A stretch of 64,000 nt of DNA, taken from positions 62,001 through 126,000 of the forward strand of contig JAJZQX010000011.1 of NCBI GenBank assembly GCA_021806645.1, read 5' to 3'. Made by a program: the position numbers and the translations under genes. Below, one piece after another: positions 27,573 to 35,343 of this stretch; positions within the stretch are counted from its first letter, which is position 1; the number at the start of each line of letters is the position of its first letter. The stretch comes from Myxococcales bacterium (GTDB lineage Bacteria; Myxococcota; Myxococcia; Myxococcales; Anaeromyxobacteraceae). The notes beneath the pieces are model-generated. The model did no database searches, had not been told where the DNA came from, and saw only the letters and a program-made list of their open reading frames with translations.

Positions 27573-28457
27573 TCAAGTCATCGCCGACGGCGGCTTCACC
27601 TCGCGCATGAGCCCCTCCTGCGCGACGCTCGCGACCAGGCGCCCGCCGCGGTCGAAGACGAGACCACGGGCCAGGCCGCGCGCTCCCTGGGACGAGGGTG
27701 AGTCCATCGCGTACAGGAGCCAGTCGTCGATGCGCGCGGCGCGGTGGAACCAGAGCGCGTGGTCGAGCGAGGCGACGATCATCGACGGCTGGTACCAGCT
27801 CCGGCCGTGCGGGCGGAGGGCCGTCCCCAGCAGCTGGTAGTCCGACGCGTAGGCGAGGATGCACCGGTGAAGCCGAGGATCGTCCGGGACTCGATCGACG
27901 GCGCGGAACCAGATCGCCAGGCGCGGCTCCCCCGGCGAGGGTAGGAGCGGGTTACGCGGCTCGACGGGCCGGAACTCGATGGCGCCCGTCGAGAGCAGTG
28001 ACTCGGCGACCTGCGGCGGCACCGGACCGGCCTCGGAGAGCCAGCGCTGCTTCAGCTCGGACATGGGTGTGAGGGCCTCGGGCGGCGGGACGTCGGGCAT
28101 GGGCGCGGCGTGCTCGAGCCCCTCCTCGGGCGCCTGGAACGAGGCGATCATCGAGAGGATGGGCCGCCCGTGCTGGACCGCCTGCACGCGCCGGGCGGAG
28201 AAGGTCCTCCCGTCGCGGACGCGCTCCACCTGGTAGACGATCGGAGCGTCGGCGTCACCGGGCAGCAGGAAGTAGGCGTGGAGGGAGTGAGGAGCCCGGC
28301 CCTCGATGGTCCGCTCGGCCGCGACCAGCGCCTGGCCGATCACCTGGCCCCCGAAGACCCTCGGCCCCCACAGGTTCTTCGACTGGCCGCGGAAGAGGTT
28401 CACCTCGAGCTGCTCGAGGTCGAGCTGGCGGATCAGCGCGCCGAGGGTCTCGTTCAA
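27573..28457 (-). CDS. tesB: Acyl-CoA thioesterase II
   Basis: 294 residues of double hot-dog fold: LFRGQSKNLWGPRVFGGQVIGQALVAA and SLHAYFLLPGD in the first half, PSMIVASLDHALWFHR in the second (with Asp before His-Ala-Leu-Trp as in TesB). It hydrolyses medium and long acyl-CoA. The start is a TTG at 28457 that overlaps the stop of the upstream oxidoreductase (TTGA), with GGAGG just upstream. Confidence 0.93.
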   Translation of the reverse strand: MNETLGALIRQLDLEQLEVNLFRGQSKNLWGPRVFGGQVIGQALVAAERTIEGRAPHSLHAYFLLPGDADAPIVYQVERVRDGRTFSARRVQAVQHGRPILSMIASFQAPEEGLEHAAPMPDVPPPEALTPMSELKQRWLSEAGPVPPQVAESLLSTGAIEFRPVEPRNPLLPSPGEPRLAIWFRAVDRVPDDPRLHRCILAYASDYQLLGTALRPHGRSWYQPSMIVASLDHALWFHRAARIDDWLLYAMDSPSSQGARGLARGLVFDRGGRLVASVAQEGLMREVKPPSAMT

Positions 28458-29494
28458 GACCTGCCTCCGAGGCCGGGCGGCGGGTCGGCGATCTTCACCA
28501 GCTGCTTGCCGCGGTTCTGGCCGGTGAAGAGGCGGGCCAGCGCCGCGGGGGCCCGCTCGAACCCCTCCTGGACGTCGATGCGGTCCTTGAGCTTCCCCTC
28601 GCGCAGCCAGCCGGCCAGGGCGCCGACCGCCTCGGCCGCGCGGGGCAGGTAGTCGATGACGATGAACCCCTCCATGCGGCCGCGCCGCGTGAGCAGGTTG
28701 AGGTAGTTGCTCGGCCCCGGGGCCGGCCGGTCGTCGCTGTAGCGCGAGATGGCGCCGCAGAGGACGACCCGGCCGCGCATGGCGAGGCGGGCCAGCGCGG
28801 CGTCGAGGATCTCGCCGCCCACGTTGTCGAAGAAGACGTCGATGCCCTTGGGGCAGAGCGCCGCCAGCCGGGCCGCCACGTCCTCGGAGCGGTAGTCGAT
28901 GGCGGCGTCGAAGCCGAGCTCCTCGGTGAGCAGGCGGCACTTCTCGGGGCCGCCGGCGATGCCTATGACCCGGCATCCCTTGATCCTGGCGAGCTGGCCG
29001 ACCGCCGAACCGGTCGCGCCGGCCGCGCCGGAGACCACCACCGTCTCGCCCGGCTGCGGGCGGCCGACCTCGAGGAGCCCGAAGTAGGCGGTGATGCCGG
29101 TGAGTCCCATGATCGAGAGGGCGGTCTCCAGGGGTACGCCGGGCGGCACGGGGCCCGGGGCGGACGCGGTGCCGGGCCGCGCGATGGCCCAGTCCTGCCA
29201 GCCGAACATGCCGGTGACCAGCTGGCCGGGGCGGAAGCCCGGGTGGCGGGACTCGACCACCACCCCGCCGGCGATGGAGCGCATCACCTCGCCGATGCGG
29301 ACCGCCGGCAGGTAGGTGTCGGCGGCCATCCAGCCGCGCTGGGTCGGGTCGCAGGAGAGGAGGAGGTTGCGCACCAGCACCTCGCCGTCGGCGGGCGCCG
29401 GAACGGGCCCCTCGACCAGGCGGAAGTCCTCCGCCCCGACCACTCCCTGCGGGCGGCGAGCCAGCGTCCACTGACGATTGATCCGGTCGGGCAT
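28454..29494 (-). CDS. NADP-dependent oxidoreductase, CurA/MDR type
   Basis: 346 residues, a zinc-free medium-chain reductase. NADP-binding motif VVVSGAAGATGSAVGQLA, then DVFFDNVGGEILDAAL and CGAISRYS. CurA and leukotriene/prostaglandin reductases reduce activated double bonds. AGGAGAGG precedes the ATG. It is translationally coupled to tesB. Confidence 0.9.
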   Translation of the reverse strand: MPDRINRQWTLARRPQGVVGAEDFRLVEGPVPAPADGEVLVRNLLLSCDPTQRGWMAADTYLPAVRIGEVMRSIAGGVVVESRHPGFRPGQLVTGMFGWQDWAIARPGTASAPGPVPPGVPLETALSIMGLTGITAYFGLLEVGRPQPGETVVVSGAAGATGSAVGQLARIKGCRVIGIAGGPEKCRLLTEELGFDAAIDYRSEDVAARLAALCPKGIDVFFDNVGGEILDAALARLAMRGRVVLCGAISRYSDDRPAPGPSNYLNLLTRRGRMEGFIVIDYLPRAAEAVGALAGWLREGKLKDRIDVQEGFERAPAALARLFTGQNRGKQLVKIADPPPGLGGRS

Positions 29495-29621
29495 GGGGGT
29501 CCTCTCCTGGGGTTGGGGGCCAGTGTAGCGCCTGCTCGTTCCGGCGGAGGGCCCCCGCGCAAACGAACTTTGACGTGGCCCACGGTCAGTGCGCGGTTAA
29601 GTAGCGCTCGGAGGTGGTCCA

Positions 29622-30785
29622 ATGGCACCGCGCGCCCCGAAGAAGAGTGTCCGGTCTAGGGGACCGGTGGTCCTGGTGGCCACCCGGAAGGGGGCGTGGA
29701 TCCTCCGCGCCGACGCCTCGCGGCGCTCCTGGCGCTCCGACGGCCCCCACTTCCTCGGCCAGGTGATCCACCACCTGGTCCTCGATCCCCGCGACGGGCG
29801 GACGCTGCTGGCCGCGGCGAAGACCGGGCACCTCGGGCCGACCATCTTCCGCTCCTCCGATCTCGGGCGCTCCTGGAAGGAAGCGGCGCGCCCCCCGGCC
29901 TTCCCGAAGGTCGCGGAGGGGGAGAAGGGGCGCACCGTCGACCACACCTTCTGGCTGACGCCTGGCCACCCGTCCCAGCCAGGCACCTGGTACGCGGGCA
30001 CCTCGCCCCACGGGCTCTTCCGCTCGCCGGACGGGGGAGCGAGCTGGGAACCGGTCTCCGGCCTGAACGACGACCCTCGTTACCGGGAGTGGATGGGGGG
30101 GCCGCAGGACGGTACGCCCAACGGGCCCAAGCTCCACTCCGTCATCGTCGATCCGCGCGACCCGGCGCATCTCTACCTGGGCATGTCGAGCGGTGGCGTT
30201 CACGAGTCGGTGGACGAGGGGCGGAGCTGGCGGCCCATCATCCAGGGGATGGAGGTGGTCGACGGCTTGGACGCGGCGAACATCACCTTCCACGATCCTC
30301 ACTGCGTGCGCATCTCCCCCGCCAATCCCGACCGCCTCTACCAGCAGAACCACTGCGGCATCTACCGGCTCGACCGGCCGGGCACGGCGTGGGTGCGCAT
30401 CGGCAAGGCCATGCCCCCCTCCGTGGGCGACGTCGGTTTTCCGATGGTGGTCCACCCGCGCGATCCCGACACGGCGTGGGTCTTCCCCATGGACGGGACC
30501 TCGGTCTGGCCGCGGACCAGCCCCGGCGGGCGTCCCGCCGTGTACGGGACCGGCAACGGAGGACGGACCTGGCGCAGGCTCGACGGCGGGCTCCCGAGGC
30601 GGGACGCCTGGTGGACCGTGAAGCGCCAGGCCATGGCCGCCGACGCGGGCGAGCCGGTGGGGCTCTACGCGGGGACGACCAGCGGGGAGCTCTGGGCCAG
30701 CCGCGACCAGGGGCGCCGCTTCTCCTGCATCGCCAGACACCTCCCGGAGATCTACGCGGTCGAGACGGGCGAGCCGGCGCGATGA
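29622..30785 (+). CDS. BNR/sialidase-like beta-propeller protein
   Basis: 387 residues. Repeated propeller blades carry Asp-box (BNR) motifs: SSDLGRSWKEA, SPDGGASWEPV, SVDEGRSWRPI, TGNGGRTWRRL and SRDQGRRFSCI. There is no signal peptide, so it is cytoplasmic, and the sialidase catalytic residues are not evident. GGAGGTGG precedes the ATG. The stop overlaps the following MoaD-like gene (ATGA). The function of the pair is unknown. Confidence 0.85.
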   Translation: MAPRAPKKSVRSRGPVVLVATRKGAWILRADASRRSWRSDGPHFLGQVIHHLVLDPRDGRTLLAAAKTGHLGPTIFRSSDLGRSWKEAARPPAFPKVAEGEKGRTVDHTFWLTPGHPSQPGTWYAGTSPHGLFRSPDGGASWEPVSGLNDDPRYREWMGGPQDGTPNGPKLHSVIVDPRDPAHLYLGMSSGGVHESVDEGRSWRPIIQGMEVVDGLDAANITFHDPHCVRISPANPDRLYQQNHCGIYRLDRPGTAWVRIGKAMPPSVGDVGFPMVVHPRDPDTAWVFPMDGTSVWPRTSPGGRPAVYGTGNGGRTWRRLDGGLPRRDAWWTVKRQAMAADAGEPVGLYAGTTSGELWASRDQGRRFSCIARHLPEIYAVETGEPAR

Positions 30786-31039
30786 AGGTCCGCATCCCGA
30801 GCCCGCTGCAGGACTACACCGGGAAGGCGGAGGTGGAGGCCGAGGGGGCGACGCTCGACGAGCTGCTGCGCGACCTCGACCGGCGCCACCCGGGCCTCCG
30901 GTTCCGCATCGTGGACGAGCAGGACCGGATGCGCCCCCACGTCCGCTTCTTCGTGGACGGCGAGCAGGCCTTCGACCTCGGGCAGCGGCTCGAGGCGGGC
31001 CAGTCGGTGCAGATCGTCCAGGCGCTGAGCGGAGGGTGA
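30782..31039 (+). CDS. MoaD/ThiS-family sulfur carrier
   Basis: 85 residues of ubiquitin-like fold: MKVRIPSPLQDYTG, ATLDELLRDLDRRHPGL and a C-terminal ALSGG. The Gly-Gly end is the site of adenylation and thiocarboxylate formation in MoaD and ThiS. Translationally coupled to the BNR gene. No MoaE, MoeB or ThiG lies nearby, so its partner pathway is unknown. Confidence 0.88.
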   Translation: MKVRIPSPLQDYTGKAEVEAEGATLDELLRDLDRRHPGLRFRIVDEQDRMRPHVRFFVDGEQAFDLGQRLEAGQSVQIVQALSGG

Positions 31040-31151
31040 GGGGGCGGCCCTGGCGGGCGGGTCGATCCGGCCGGGCCTCGTTCGTCGCCTGATGGAAACC
31101 CCAACCGGAGGACCGACATGAACGACCTCCGAGACGAAAGGAGCGAGCGCG

Positions 31152-31301
31152 ATGCGAGTCATGGTGATCGTTAAGGCGACGAAGAACTCCGAGGCGGGGG
31201 TGATGCCGAGCGAGAAGCTCCTCGCCGGCATGGGGAAGTTCAACGAGGAGCTGGTGAAGGCGGGCGTGATGCTGGCGGGCGAGGGGCTCCAGCCTTCATG
31301 A
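31152..31301 (+). pseudogene. Truncated YCII/DGPF-domain gene
   Basis: The first 49 residues (MRVMVIVKATKNSEAGVMPSE, then MGKFNEELVKAGVMLAGEGL) are the start of a YCII-related (DGPF) protein. The frame hits TGA right after GLQPS, where the family continues with the rest of the domain including the DGPF signature. The gene is therefore cut to less than half. An 18-codon frame with its own GGAGGA site (31118-31174) overlaps the start and may be a leader or chance. Confidence 0.75.
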
Positions 31302-31340
31302 AGGCGTCCACCCCCTCTCCACCCGAACGTTGGCGCACCG

Positions 31341-31605
31341 TCACCGTGTGACCACCCCCACGCCCGTCGGCGAGGTCGTTCCGGCGAGCGTGCCCAGGTT
31401 CAGGATGGCCGTGGGTGCCGAGATGTCGTACGCCTCGACGCGCATGTCGGTCGCGCGGAACACGAGCGTCCCGGCAAGCGTGACGGCGGTCCCCGTCGTG
31501 CTCGTGGAGCCGGTGCTGGTGAACCCGGTCGTGACGTTCCCGAGGAGGGCTGGCGCGGCGGGATTGGCGATGGAGAAGATGGCCTTTCGCGTACAGCCGT
31601 ATACA
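31341..31605 (-). pseudogene. Fragment of a LVIVD-like repeat protein
   Basis: On the minus strand the sequence reads IANPAAPALLGNVTTGF, then GTAVTLAGTLVFRATDMRVEAYDISAPTA and LGTLAG. The alternation of 'xDISxPxxPxLLG' turns with hydrophobic strands is typical of LVIVD-type secreted beta-propeller repeats. There is no start, and neither end is defined. It abuts the truncated YCII gene, so the junction near 31300-31340 looks like a deletion scar. Confidence 0.5.
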
Positions 31606-31637
31606 TCGTCGGCAAAAATCCGGTAAAATTGCCACCG

Positions 31638-32792
31638 ATGTTCCGCCGCCGACTCCAGCCGCCGACCCGCTCCTTCTTCCTCCTCGGTCCCCGCGCCACC
31701 GGGAAGACCACCTGGCTGCGCCAGCACTTCGGGAAGGCTCGCTGGTTCAACCTGCTCCAGGAGAAGGAGTGGTCCCGGCTGCTGCGGGAGCCCGGTCTCT
31801 TCCGCCAGGAGGTCGAAGCGCTTCCGGCCGGAACCTGGGTCGTGGTGGACGAGGTGCAGCGCCTCCCGGGGCTCCTCAACGAGGTCCATGACCTGCTCTC
31901 CCACGACGCGAAGCGAGTCCGCTTCGCGCTGACCGGCTCGAGCGCCCGGAAGCTCCGCTCCCGCGACGTGAACCTGCTGGCGGGGCGAGCTGCGAGCCGA
32001 CGCTTCTTTCCGCTGGTGGGCGCGGAGCTGCCGGGCGGCACGCAGGTGGACGACCTCCTGAGGTTCGGCGGCCTACCGGCGGTTCGCAGCGAGCCCCAGG
32101 TCCGTGGACGGGTCGAGCTGCTGGAGGCCTACCGGGACACCTACCTGGCGGAGGAGATCCGCAACGAGGGGCTGGTCAGGAGCCTGGACGGCTTCTCCCG
32201 CTTCCTGGAGGTGGCCGCGTTGCTCAACGGGCAGGTGCTCAACGTGACCGGCGTCGCTCGGGACGCCGGCGTCTCACGCACCACGGTGCAGGGGTTCTTC
32301 GAGGTCCTCGGCGACACCATGCTCGGCAGCCTGCTGCCGGCCTGGCGACCTCGGGCGCGGGTCAAGGAGGTGGCCAACCCGAAATTCTACCTCTTCGACA
32401 CCGGCGTGGCCCGGACGCTCTCGGGCCGGCTGCGCGACCCCCTCCACGCCACGGAGCGAGGCCCGCTCCTCGAGGCCTGGGTTCTCCATGAGGTGCGGGC
32501 ACACCTCCACGATCACGATGTCGGCGGAGAGCTGGCCTACTGGCGCCTCCCATCGGGCCTCGAGGTGGATCTCGTCTGGCAGCGAGGGGATCGCCGGGTT
32601 GGCATCGAGGTGAAGGGCTCGGAGCGCTGGCGGACCGAGGACGGCGCCGGGCTACGGGCGCTCGACGAGGCGGTCGGGCTCGACCGGTGCCTGGTGGTCT
32701 ACCTCGGCGACCGGCGGCTGAAGGACAAGGAGATCGAGGTGCTGCCGTTCTGGGAGTTCGTAGGAGAGCTGGGGAGGCTGTTTCCGGCGTGA
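31638..32792 (+). CDS. AAA+ ATPase with DUF4143 domain
   Basis: 384 residues. Walker A GPRATGKTTWL and Walker B WVVVDEVQRLP belong to an AAA_14 module, followed by a sensor-like FALTGSSARKLR. The C-terminal DUF4143 part has the winged helix GVARDAGVSRTTVQGFFEVL and a PD-(D/E)XK-like core with VDLVWQRG and GIEVKGS. Such ATPases are common in accessory DNA, and their function is unsettled. I chose the ATG at 31638; a TTG at 31629 is possible. AT-rich sequence (GTATAC and TAAAAT near 31600-31630) just before the gene may be its promoter. Confidence 0.88.
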   Translation: MFRRRLQPPTRSFFLLGPRATGKTTWLRQHFGKARWFNLLQEKEWSRLLREPGLFRQEVEALPAGTWVVVDEVQRLPGLLNEVHDLLSHDAKRVRFALTGSSARKLRSRDVNLLAGRAASRRFFPLVGAELPGGTQVDDLLRFGGLPAVRSEPQVRGRVELLEAYRDTYLAEEIRNEGLVRSLDGFSRFLEVAALLNGQVLNVTGVARDAGVSRTTVQGFFEVLGDTMLGSLLPAWRPRARVKEVANPKFYLFDTGVARTLSGRLRDPLHATERGPLLEAWVLHEVRAHLHDHDVGGELAYWRLPSGLEVDLVWQRGDRRVGIEVKGSERWRTEDGAGLRALDEAVGLDRCLVVYLGDRRLKDKEIEVLPFWEFVGELGRLFPA

Positions 32793-32861
32793 GGTCGTGG
32801 TGACGGAGGCACGCTCAGCTTCCCCGTCACCGAAGGGCCCGGAATGGAATGGAGATGGCGG

Positions 32862-33809
32862 TCAGCCCTCGCTCACCTTCCGGGCCGCCACCCCCACCGT
32901 CCGGGCGCGCACCTCGAGGAGCCGTGCGTAGCGAACCTTCATCTCCTCAGGCAGGAAGCACCGCGCGACGAGGCCGAGTGAGGGCGTGAGCGCGGCGTGC
33001 ACCTGGCCCAGGACCCGCGCGGTGGCCCTGGGCGTGAGGCCGCAGTACGACGCGAAGGCGATCCACTGCCGCGGCGTGACGGCGCGCCGGTTGCCGCCCA
33101 CCGGCAGCGCAAGCTGGTCGTCTTCGACGACCAGGTCGGTGCAGAGGAGGTCGTAGGCCGGCGAGAGCCGGTGGAGGCCATCGGCGCCACGCAGCAGCGA
33201 CAGGTTCTTGAGGTGCATGTCGCCGTTGCCGGTCCACCAGGCGAAGACGACCTGGCGGAAGAGCGCCAGGGCGGCCACCAGTGGCTCGGAGGCGTGGCGC
33301 CGGACCACCCGGGCGCAGAGCTCCGCGGACCCCTCGTACTTCTGCTTGGGAGCGAGTTCGCCGAGCTGGCAGAAGTCCTCCTGGAGGAGCTTCTTGCCCT
33401 CGGCGGTCCGGTCGAACCGGCGCGTGAGGTAGGCCAGGCTCCCGTCGTGGAGCTTGACGAGGCCGCTAGGAGGCACGGCAAGGCCCGCGACCTCGGCGAG
33501 CCGCATCGTGACGTGCTCGTTCTCGGGCAGGCTCGGGAAGACCTGGGCCTGGGGCTTCAGGATGAAGTGGCCCTTCTCCATGGCCACCCGGAGCGTGGCG
33601 CGGTCCGCGGTGAGCCCCACCGAGACCTTTCGCTGGATGCCGGACAGCGAGGTGTGGCCCACCATGGCCTGGGCCACCGTGTGGAGCCTGGACAGCTCCA
33701 GGTCGATGGTCGGGACGCGGGTCGATCCGAAGAGCGCCTTGGCGCAGCGGGGGTGGTAGTCGCCCTCGCCGCGGACCTCGGCCAGGCAGACGAGGCAGCG
33801 CGCGGTCAC
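32862..33809 (-). CDS. hipT: HipT-like toxin kinase of a HipBST system
   Basis: 315 residues from a GTG. A short N-terminal zinc-like stretch (CLVCLAEV, then YHPRCAKALFG) precedes the kinase. The Gly-rich loop region reads HTSLSGIQRK: Ser54 and Ser56 form the Ser-x-Ser pair that is autophosphorylated in E. coli HipT (Ser57/Ser59). ATP lysine K86 in FILKPQ, catalytic loop GNGDMHLKN (D197) and SPAYDLL (D220) complete the kinase. The protein lacks the N-subdomain-1 of full-length HipA, which is supplied by the separate upstream hipS gene, as in HipBST. In E. coli, HipT phosphorylates TrpS; the target here is unknown. The start overlaps the hipS stop (GTGA). Confidence 0.88.
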   Translation of the reverse strand: MTARCLVCLAEVRGEGDYHPRCAKALFGSTRVPTIDLELSRLHTVAQAMVGHTSLSGIQRKVSVGLTADRATLRVAMEKGHFILKPQAQVFPSLPENEHVTMRLAEVAGLAVPPSGLVKLHDGSLAYLTRRFDRTAEGKKLLQEDFCQLGELAPKQKYEGSAELCARVVRRHASEPLVAALALFRQVVFAWWTGNGDMHLKNLSLLRGADGLHRLSPAYDLLCTDLVVEDDQLALPVGGNRRAVTPRQWIAFASYCGLTPRATARVLGQVHAALTPSLGLVARCFLPEEMKVRYARLLEVRARTVGVAARKVSEG

Positions 33810-34141
33810 GTCGCGCTCCCGGTCGCGTCGACGATCTCGACCGCGCCGATGCAGTCGCCGCAGGTGGCGAGCAGGAGGCCGAAGGCGTCGTCCCTGGAGA
33901 TCTTGAGCTTGGCGGTGCTGAGCTCGAGGAGCCAGCCCTCCGGGAGGAGGTTCTCGAAGAACGGGTGGAGGCCGCGGTGGTCGAAGGGCTCCGGGCGCAG
34001 CGGCAGGGTGAGCGAGATGGGCAAGCGGTCCGGGGCCGCCAGCCAGGCCGCGTCGTAAGTGAAGCGGGTGCCGGCTTCCCGCTCCTCGATGACGCCGACA
34101 CGGCGGCCGTCGAGCTGGACGATCCCGCGGCGGGCCTTCAC
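33806..34141 (-). CDS. hipS: HipS-like antitoxin (HipA N-subdomain-1 protein)
   Basis: 111 residues: GIVQLDGRRVGVIEE, FTYDAAWLAAPDRLPISLTLPLR and HPFFENLLPEGWLLELS. This is the N-terminal subdomain of HipA (Couple_hipA) as a stand-alone protein. In the tripartite HipBST system the small HipS protein, not HipB alone, neutralises the HipT kinase. It starts at a GTG that overlaps the hipB stop (GTGA at 34138-34141) and ends overlapping hipT, so the three genes form one coupled unit. Confidence 0.88.
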   Translation of the reverse strand: MKARRGIVQLDGRRVGVIEEREAGTRFTYDAAWLAAPDRLPISLTLPLRPEPFDHRGLHPFFENLLPEGWLLELSTAKLKISRDDAFGLLLATCGDCIGAVEIVDATGSAT

Positions 34142-34416
34142 GGCGCGGGCTCCTCGGAGCGGGCCGCGTCAACGGCGCCCAGCGTCTTCCCGAAGACGGC
34201 GAGGACTCGGTTCACCACGTCCATGCGGAGCGTGGCCTTGCCGCGCTCCAGGTCCCAGACTGCCCGCGGGCCGACCCCGGCCAGCTCCGAGAGGGCGCGC
34301 TGCGTGAGGCCGGCCGCCTTGCGGCGGTTGCGGACGAGGCTGGCCAAGGTGCTGGTATCCCTTTCGGGGAAAAGAGGCCCGGACCTGGTTCGGGCGGAGG
34401 ACTTGCGGGTGGCCAT
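34138..34416 (-). CDS. hipB: HipB-like XRE-family DNA-binding antitoxin
   Basis: 92 residues from the ATG at 34416; an upstream GTG at 34449 would add 11 residues. A helix-turn-helix of XRE type covers LASLVRNRRKAAGLTQRALSELAGVGPRAVWDLERGK. The C-terminal NRVLAVFGKTLGAVD is the usual HipB second helix pair. It should repress its own operon through the TATCC/GGATA operators around the start. GGGAGAA is the ribosome binding site of the ATG, and it lies within the operator at 34426-34443. Confidence 0.9.
   Translation of the reverse strand: MATRKSSARTRSGPLFPERDTSTLASLVRNRRKAAGLTQRALSELAGVGPRAVWDLERGKATLRMDVVNRVLAVFGKTLGAVDAARSEEPAP
34356..34373. promoter_or_regulatory. HipB operator-like half site inside hipB
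   Basis: TATCC at 34356-34360, then 8 bases (CTTTCGGG), then GAAAA in place of GGATA. It keeps one half of the TATCC-N8-GGATA operator known for E. coli HipB and has the same CCC...GGG inner symmetry as the two other sites. Confidence 0.4.
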
Positions 34417-34425
34417 GACAGATGG

Positions 34426-34443
34426 ATTCTCCCGAAAGGGATA
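34426..34443. promoter_or_regulatory. HipB operator-like site over the hipB ribosome binding site
   Basis: ATTCT, CCCGAAAG, GGATA. The right half GGATA and the 8-base spacer match the E. coli HipB operator; the left half is degenerate. It covers the hipB ribosome binding site, so a bound repressor could block both transcription and initiation. Confidence 0.55.
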
Positions 34444-34496
34444 ATCCACGTCAAGTTATTGTGATCCGCATGGCCAGGGGAGCCTGCGGAGCTATC

Positions 34497-34514
34497 TATC
34501 TCCCGATCGGGATA
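34497..34514. promoter_or_regulatory. HipB operator-like site upstream of hipB
   Basis: TATCT-CCCGATCG-GGATA. It differs from the E. coli consensus TATCC-N8-GGATA at one base and has the same 18-bp length. The next upstream gene on the same strand, the DUF2283 gene, ends at 34557, so the site lies between the two loci. Confidence 0.65.
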
Positions 34515-34556
34515 GAGGCTGGTTGCGGCCGATCTTCCTCGTCGGTTCGGGCCTCG

Positions 34557-34775
34557 TCAGGCCGCCGAATGGGTCACGGTTTCAACCGACACCTTCGAGT
34601 CGGTGGTGGCCGGCCGGTAATGAAGGATTTCGACGCCGATGACCCGGCCCGCGCCGTCCTTCATCAGCACCACTTCGTCCGAGGTCTCCTCGGCGACGGC
34701 CTCTTTCTCGGGGTCATCGAGCCAGATGGTGAGCGAGTGGCCCGTGGTGTCGTGGATCACCTTGATCGCGTCCAT
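34557..34775 (-). CDS. DUF2283 protein
   Basis: 72 residues: DAIKVIHDTTGHSLTIWLDDPE, EETSDEVVLMKDGAGRVIGVEILHY. This is the compact beta fold of DUF2283, found as the second gene beside small toxin-like genes. It overlaps the end of the upstream gene by 19 bases. A stand-alone function is not known; an antitoxin-like role is inferred from the arrangement. Confidence 0.85.
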   Translation of the reverse strand: MDAIKVIHDTTGHSLTIWLDDPEKEAVAEETSDEVVLMKDGAGRVIGVEILHYRPATTDSKVSVETVTHSAA

Positions 34776-35101
34776 ACGGCCTCTCCAATCTTGATGGCGT
34801 CGGTCACGTAGGCCGTAACCAGGAAGCCATCAGTTCCTTCGGCCTTTGTGACTGCGCAGGTCCACCGGGGCGAGCCACCTGCATAGAAGAGTAACAGCGC
34901 GGGGTCCTTCCTGCTTCGGCGCACCTCGTCGGGGTTGCCAAGCGCGGCCTCGACGTCTCTTTCGCGTCCGCGGAGCACTGGATGCTTCTCGAGCAAGACG
35001 TGCTCCCAGTATGCCCGGACCTGGCGGAGCAGGACCTTCGCGCCGGGCGCGGAGGTCACGTCGCTCTCCGGCGCCGCATCGTGGCTGCGGACCGACAGCA
35101 T
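34757..35101 (-). CDS. Small DUF4258/PBECR-like protein, partner of DUF2283
   Basis: About 114 residues if started at the ATG at 35101. The conserved part reads YWEHVLLEKHPVLRGRERDVEAALGNPDEVRRSRKDP, with LLLFYAGG and FLVTAYVTDAIKIGEAVW (cited by its ends). The His-Pro, Arg-Ser-Arg and Thr-Ala-Tyr pattern is that of small proteins of the DUF4258/PBECR type, suspected RNA- or DNA-acting toxins. The frame stays open to 35242, but those residues are hydrophobic and unlike the family, so the start is uncertain. Confidence 0.6.
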   Translation of the reverse strand: MLSVRSHDAAPESDVTSAPGAKVLLRQVRAYWEHVLLEKHPVLRGRERDVEAALGNPDEVRRSRKDPALLLFYAGGSPRWTCAVTKAEGTDGFLVTAYVTDAIKIGEAVWTRSR

Positions 35102-35343
35102 CTCGGAGATGAGCCAGGCGAGGTGGCGCAGGCTGGCTCGCCCCAGCGCCAGGGCGGTGCTCAGCGGCAGGACCGCGAAGACCGCGACCAGCCCGCGCAG
35201 CGCGACGCCGCGAAGGGCCCCGCCCTGGAGCGAGACCGGCACGCCGCACGCGTCGCACGCGCCGGAAGAGCAGGCCTCGGCGGAACGGCGTGACGCATGT
35301 CCGTCGCCTGGATACGCTGGGTTCAGAGAGAGAGGAAATCACG

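Noticed and set aside
27573-29471. Apparent 632-residue fusion containing the TesB thioesterase
   Set aside because: The N-terminal half is a shadow of the CurA-like gene; TesB starts at the TTG that overlaps that gene's stop.
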